From positions 1 to 9,212 of the forward strand of contig JAGGDZ010000096.1 in assembly GCA_024648655.1 (NCBI GenBank): 9,212 nt of DNA. The letters run 5' to 3'. Both the position numbers and the translations under genes were made by a program. Positions 7,142 to 9,212 of the stretch are shown here, piece after piece; the stretch's first letter is position 1; each line of letters starts with the position of its first letter. The DNA comes from Chloroflexota bacterium (lineage in GTDB: Bacteria > Chloroflexota > Dehalococcoidia > Lucifugimonadales > JADFKI01). Under the pieces are notes generated by a model. The model searched no databases and was not told the DNA's origin. It saw only the letters and a list, made by a program, of their open reading frames with translations.

Positions 7142-7148
7142 CCCCTCC
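7142..7148 (-). promoter_or_regulatory. Ribosome binding site that fixes the ATPase start
   Basis: GGAGGGG on the minus strand lies six bases (counting from GGAGG) before the ATG at 7137. It favours this start over the in-frame TTG at 7173. Confidence 0.85.
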
Positions 7149-7200
7149 ATTTTTTCAGGCACGACCAAGCCAAGCGTCCAGCCCATCGTCCCGTAGTCTT

Positions 7201-8445
7201 TTACCGCCTACCCACGCCCATGTGCTCTTCGATTCGACCACTCACATATGACATGCTGTAAGTAAATATCCAGAATACAATCGCGAGAAAGATGAACAAC
7301 TCCCGCGCATTGTCCAGATACTCAGGATTGCCTTGAATGAATGCTCTGCCTATTTCCACTACGTCGAGCATACCAATGATATAGACAAGGCTGGTGTCCT
7401 TGAACAACGCTATGAACTGACCCACTATCGCAGGGATGACATTTCGGATTGCTTGTGGCAGCTCGATGAGCAGTGTTGTTTGCCAGCCGGCGAGACCCAG
7501 AGCGCGTGCCGCCTCCACCTGTCCACGTGAGAGCGCTTGCAGCCCTCCGCGAATGTTCTCAGCCATGTATGCCGAGCTGAAGAGCGTGATGATGATCGCG
7601 GCGCGGAAGACCGAATTTTGCGGAAAGTCTTCAGGAAACGCAAGTGGCACAAGCACCTGTGACATGAACAGCAGTGTTATCAAGGGAACGCCGCGGAATA
7701 TCTCTATGAAAATCACGCACAGCAACTTCACAATGGGCAGATTGCTACGCCTTCCCAGTGCGAGTGCGATGCCTATGGGAAGGCTCAACACGATTCCAGC
7801 CACTGCCAGAAGCAGATTCAGCGTCAAGCCGCCCCAGTTAACGACCGATACGGGCTGCAGGCCGGGCACTCCCGGCAATCCGCGTAGCAGGAGCAGAATC
7901 AGCAAGAATGTAATAATCCCAAATACCACCAGGCGCTGCACGGTTATCAGGGACGTGTAACGGACAAGCGCCCATCCGGCGAGGACTGCAGGCAAGTTGA
8001 TGAAGAGCAGAATCCGCACATCCAGCCCCATGTCGTCCGAGCTGTAGGGCAGAAACGCCATTAGGGCGGAAACCACTGCAACCGACAGAGCGACCTTCTT
8101 ACCTACACCGCCCACAACGCCCCAAACCATGCCTAGCAGCGCCGTTACCAGCAGGAGTCCTGCCTGGGGTCTCCAGAAACAATTCTGTCCGGGGCAGGCG
8201 AGTTCCGTATTGTACTGGCCTATGAAGAAACCGCCGCCTATAGTGGCTATGACGCTCCAGTCGGCATCCATGAGTGCCCACCTCAGGCAGAACCACGCCG
8301 CAAGGATGATAAGGACCGAAGAAGCAACGGTAAGCGCGCCATTGAACCAGGAAGAGAACAGATTCTCGCGAATCCATCCGGCGATGCCACCTTCGAAACG
8401 GGGTGGAGGAAGCTGTCCAGAGGTCGGTGCATTGGTGACAGCCAT
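7201..8445 (-). CDS. aapM: Polar amino acid ABC transporter permease, AapM/BztC-like
   Basis: A complete 414-residue inner-membrane permease of the HisM family. The long N-terminal half, with membrane segments at about 38-58, 95-112, 118-133, 145-162 and 170-188, precedes the transport domain at about 205-400. That architecture is typical of AapM/BztC and longer than the 220-230 residues of GlnP or HisM. A non-membrane loop at about 75-93 carries two cysteines (C84, C89) and a FWRP segment, as in related proteins. In the core, IFRGVPLITLLF (249-260) and the EAA loop beginning EAARALGLAGWQ (311-322) match the family; the EAA loop couples to the ATPase. The ATG at 8445 is three bases after the stop of the upstream permease, with GGAG inside that gene's last codons, suggesting coupled translation. 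It should pair with the AapQ-like protein to form the channel. Substrate range is probably polar or general L-amino acids, by family only. Confidence 0.9.
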   Translation of the reverse strand: MAVTNAPTSGQLPPPRFEGGIAGWIRENLFSSWFNGALTVASSVLIILAAWFCLRWALMDADWSVIATIGGGFFIGQYNTELACPGQNCFWRPQAGLLLVTALLGMVWGVVGGVGKKVALSVAVVSALMAFLPYSSDDMGLDVRILLFINLPAVLAGWALVRYTSLITVQRLVVFGIITFLLILLLLRGLPGVPGLQPVSVVNWGGLTLNLLLAVAGIVLSLPIGIALALGRRSNLPIVKLLCVIFIEIFRGVPLITLLFMSQVLVPLAFPEDFPQNSVFRAAIIITLFSSAYMAENIRGGLQALSRGQVEAARALGLAGWQTTLLIELPQAIRNVIPAIVGQFIALFKDTSLVYIIGMLDVVEIGRAFIQGNPEYLDNARELFIFLAIVFWIFTYSMSYVSGRIEEHMGVGRR

Positions 8446-8448
8446 TAA

Positions 8449-9212
8449 TTATGCTCCGGAGAATCTGATGTGGCGGTTGTAAAGGTTGCCGATTAGAGAA
8501 TATGCGAGGCTCAGAGCCAGATAAGAAAGCATTATCAGCACGAAGATCGACACTGCCGGAGCCGTCTGCGTCATCGTCTTTGCTACATTTGTCAGATCCG
8601 AATACCCGATAGCCCCGGCAAGGCTGCTGTTCTTGGTCAGGTTAAGGTATTGGCTGATTAGTGGTGGTATGATCACTCTCAGCGCCTGCGGAAAGGTAAC
8701 ATTTCGCAGCGTCGCCATAGGTGTCAGCCCCAGCGCGCGCGCCGCTTCCGTCTGACCTCTGTTCACCGACTGTATTCCGGCGCGCACTATTTCAGCGATA
8801 AACGAGGATGTGTAGATGACCAATCCCACCAGCAGCGCCAGCAGTCCTGCGGGAGCGGTGAACCCACCGGCTATCCGACCGAACGCGCCCTCCGGAGCGG
8901 GGATCGAAATGATAAATGGCGCAGTTCCGGTAGCGATCATCACCACGATCCATGCTATCGCGCCCCCGCCAATCGCCACTATACACCCGTACACCACCGG
9001 ATACGACGTGATGCCTTTCAAGTCCTCTCGCCGCGCTCTTACTCGATGCACGACAAAGCCTAGAACGATTGCCGCCGCTGCCAACGCGAGCCAGATAAGC
9101 GCCACGTCACCGCCAACAGGAGATAGGAACGGTACAGACACGCCCGCATTGTTGACATAGACATTGCCTGCGACGATGTATCCCTCGCGTACCGGTGGCA
9201 GCGCCAGGAAGA
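8449..9212 (-). CDS. aapQ: Polar amino acid ABC transporter permease, AapQ/BztB-like, C-terminal part
   Basis: The last 253 codons of a HisM-family permease whose N-terminus lies beyond base 9212; the frame is open to the edge. The visible part begins FLALPPVREGYIVAGN and continues NNAGVSVPFL, which corresponds to the mid-protein FxxNxRGLxxP region of AapQ, so a GTG at 9141 is not the true start. After several membrane segments come YTSSFIAEIVRAGIQSVNRGQ and an EAA loop EAARALGLTPMATLRNVTFP (about 8690-8750), the contact site for the ATPase. The protein is the presumed channel partner of the downstream AapM-like permease, to which it is almost directly joined (three bases). A complete AapQ is close to 400 residues. 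The substrate-binding protein, normally encoded just before, is not in the window. Confidence 0.88.
   Translation of the reverse strand, partial: FLALPPVREGYIVAGNVYVNNAGVSVPFLSPVGGDVALIWLALAAAAIVLGFVVHRVRARREDLKGITSYPVVYGCIVAIGGGAIAWIVVMIATGTAPFIISIPAPEGAFGRIAGGFTAPAGLLALLVGLVIYTSSFIAEIVRAGIQSVNRGQTEAARALGLTPMATLRNVTFPQALRVIIPPLISQYLNLTKNSSLAGAIGYSDLTNVAKTMTQTAPAVSIFVLIMLSYLALSLAYSLIGNLYNRHIRFSGA

Noticed and set aside
7138..7173. TTG start at 7173 adding 12 residues to the ATPase
   Set aside because: The ATG at 7137 has a strong GGAGGGG six bases upstream and gives the usual N-terminus; the extension has neither support.
7436..7960. A 174-codon plus-strand open frame opposite the AapM-like permease
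   Set aside because: It is antisense to a recognisable permease core and carries no known motif.
9139..9141. GTG at 9141 as the start of the right-hand permease
   Set aside because: The frame stays open to the window edge and the upstream residues match the AapQ mid-region, so the gene continues beyond base 9212.
1..9212. Mobile element, CRISPR array, tRNA/rRNA gene or novel defence system
   Set aside because: No transposase, integrase, terminal repeats, spaced repeats or RNA-gene signatures were seen; every long gene belongs to a well-known housekeeping or transport family.

Overview
All genes read on the minus strand, so the window runs from right to left in transcriptional order. It holds seven protein genes (two cut by the window ends), all from conserved bacterial families. 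The organism is a bacterium of moderate GC, roughly mid-50s percent by eye. A four-domain S1 protein next to ClpC, ClpC N-terminal repeats of the MASRFEKFTERARR / GLTPRAKKVIELAVDEARR type, and an Aap-type amino acid transporter together suggest Chloroflexota, perhaps Dehalococcoidia or SAR202-like. That placement is an inference from remembered family sequences, not a computed result.

Region 1 (9212 to 6379) is the distal part of a polar amino acid ABC transporter operon: the C-terminal part of an AapQ-like permease, a complete AapM-like permease, and an AapP/GlnQ-like ATPase. The periplasmic binding protein is not seen and would be expected beyond base 9212. The ATPase start is best placed at 7137, where a strong GGAGGGG ribosome binding site precedes an ATG.

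Region 2 (6378 to 6098) is a 281-base spacer. It contains a near-consensus sigma-70 promoter (TTTACA, 17 bases, TATAAT) firing into the next unit. A small hairpin follows the ATPase stop, but no convincing intrinsic terminator is visible.

Region 3 (6097 to 2194) is a probable two-gene unit of ribosomal protein S1 (rpsA, GTG start) and clpC. The genes are 49 bases apart with no terminator between. It ends in a clear intrinsic terminator at about 2105-2148. The clpC ribosome binding site lies in one arm of a short perfect hairpin.

Region 4 (2193 to 1) starts with a strong promoter (TTGACT, 17 bases, TATTAT) and carries radA (DNA repair and recombination ATPase) and the first 184 codons of larC (nickel-pincer cofactor synthesis), which starts at a TTG 22 bases after radA. 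The pairing clpC-radA recalls the Firmicutes ctsR-mcsA-mcsB-clpC-radA cluster, but ctsR and mcsAB are absent and an S1 gene takes their place.

No mobile element, CRISPR array, RNA gene, prophage or defence system is visible. This is an ordinary core-genome segment. The points worth a second look are regulatory details and gene order rather than a new system.
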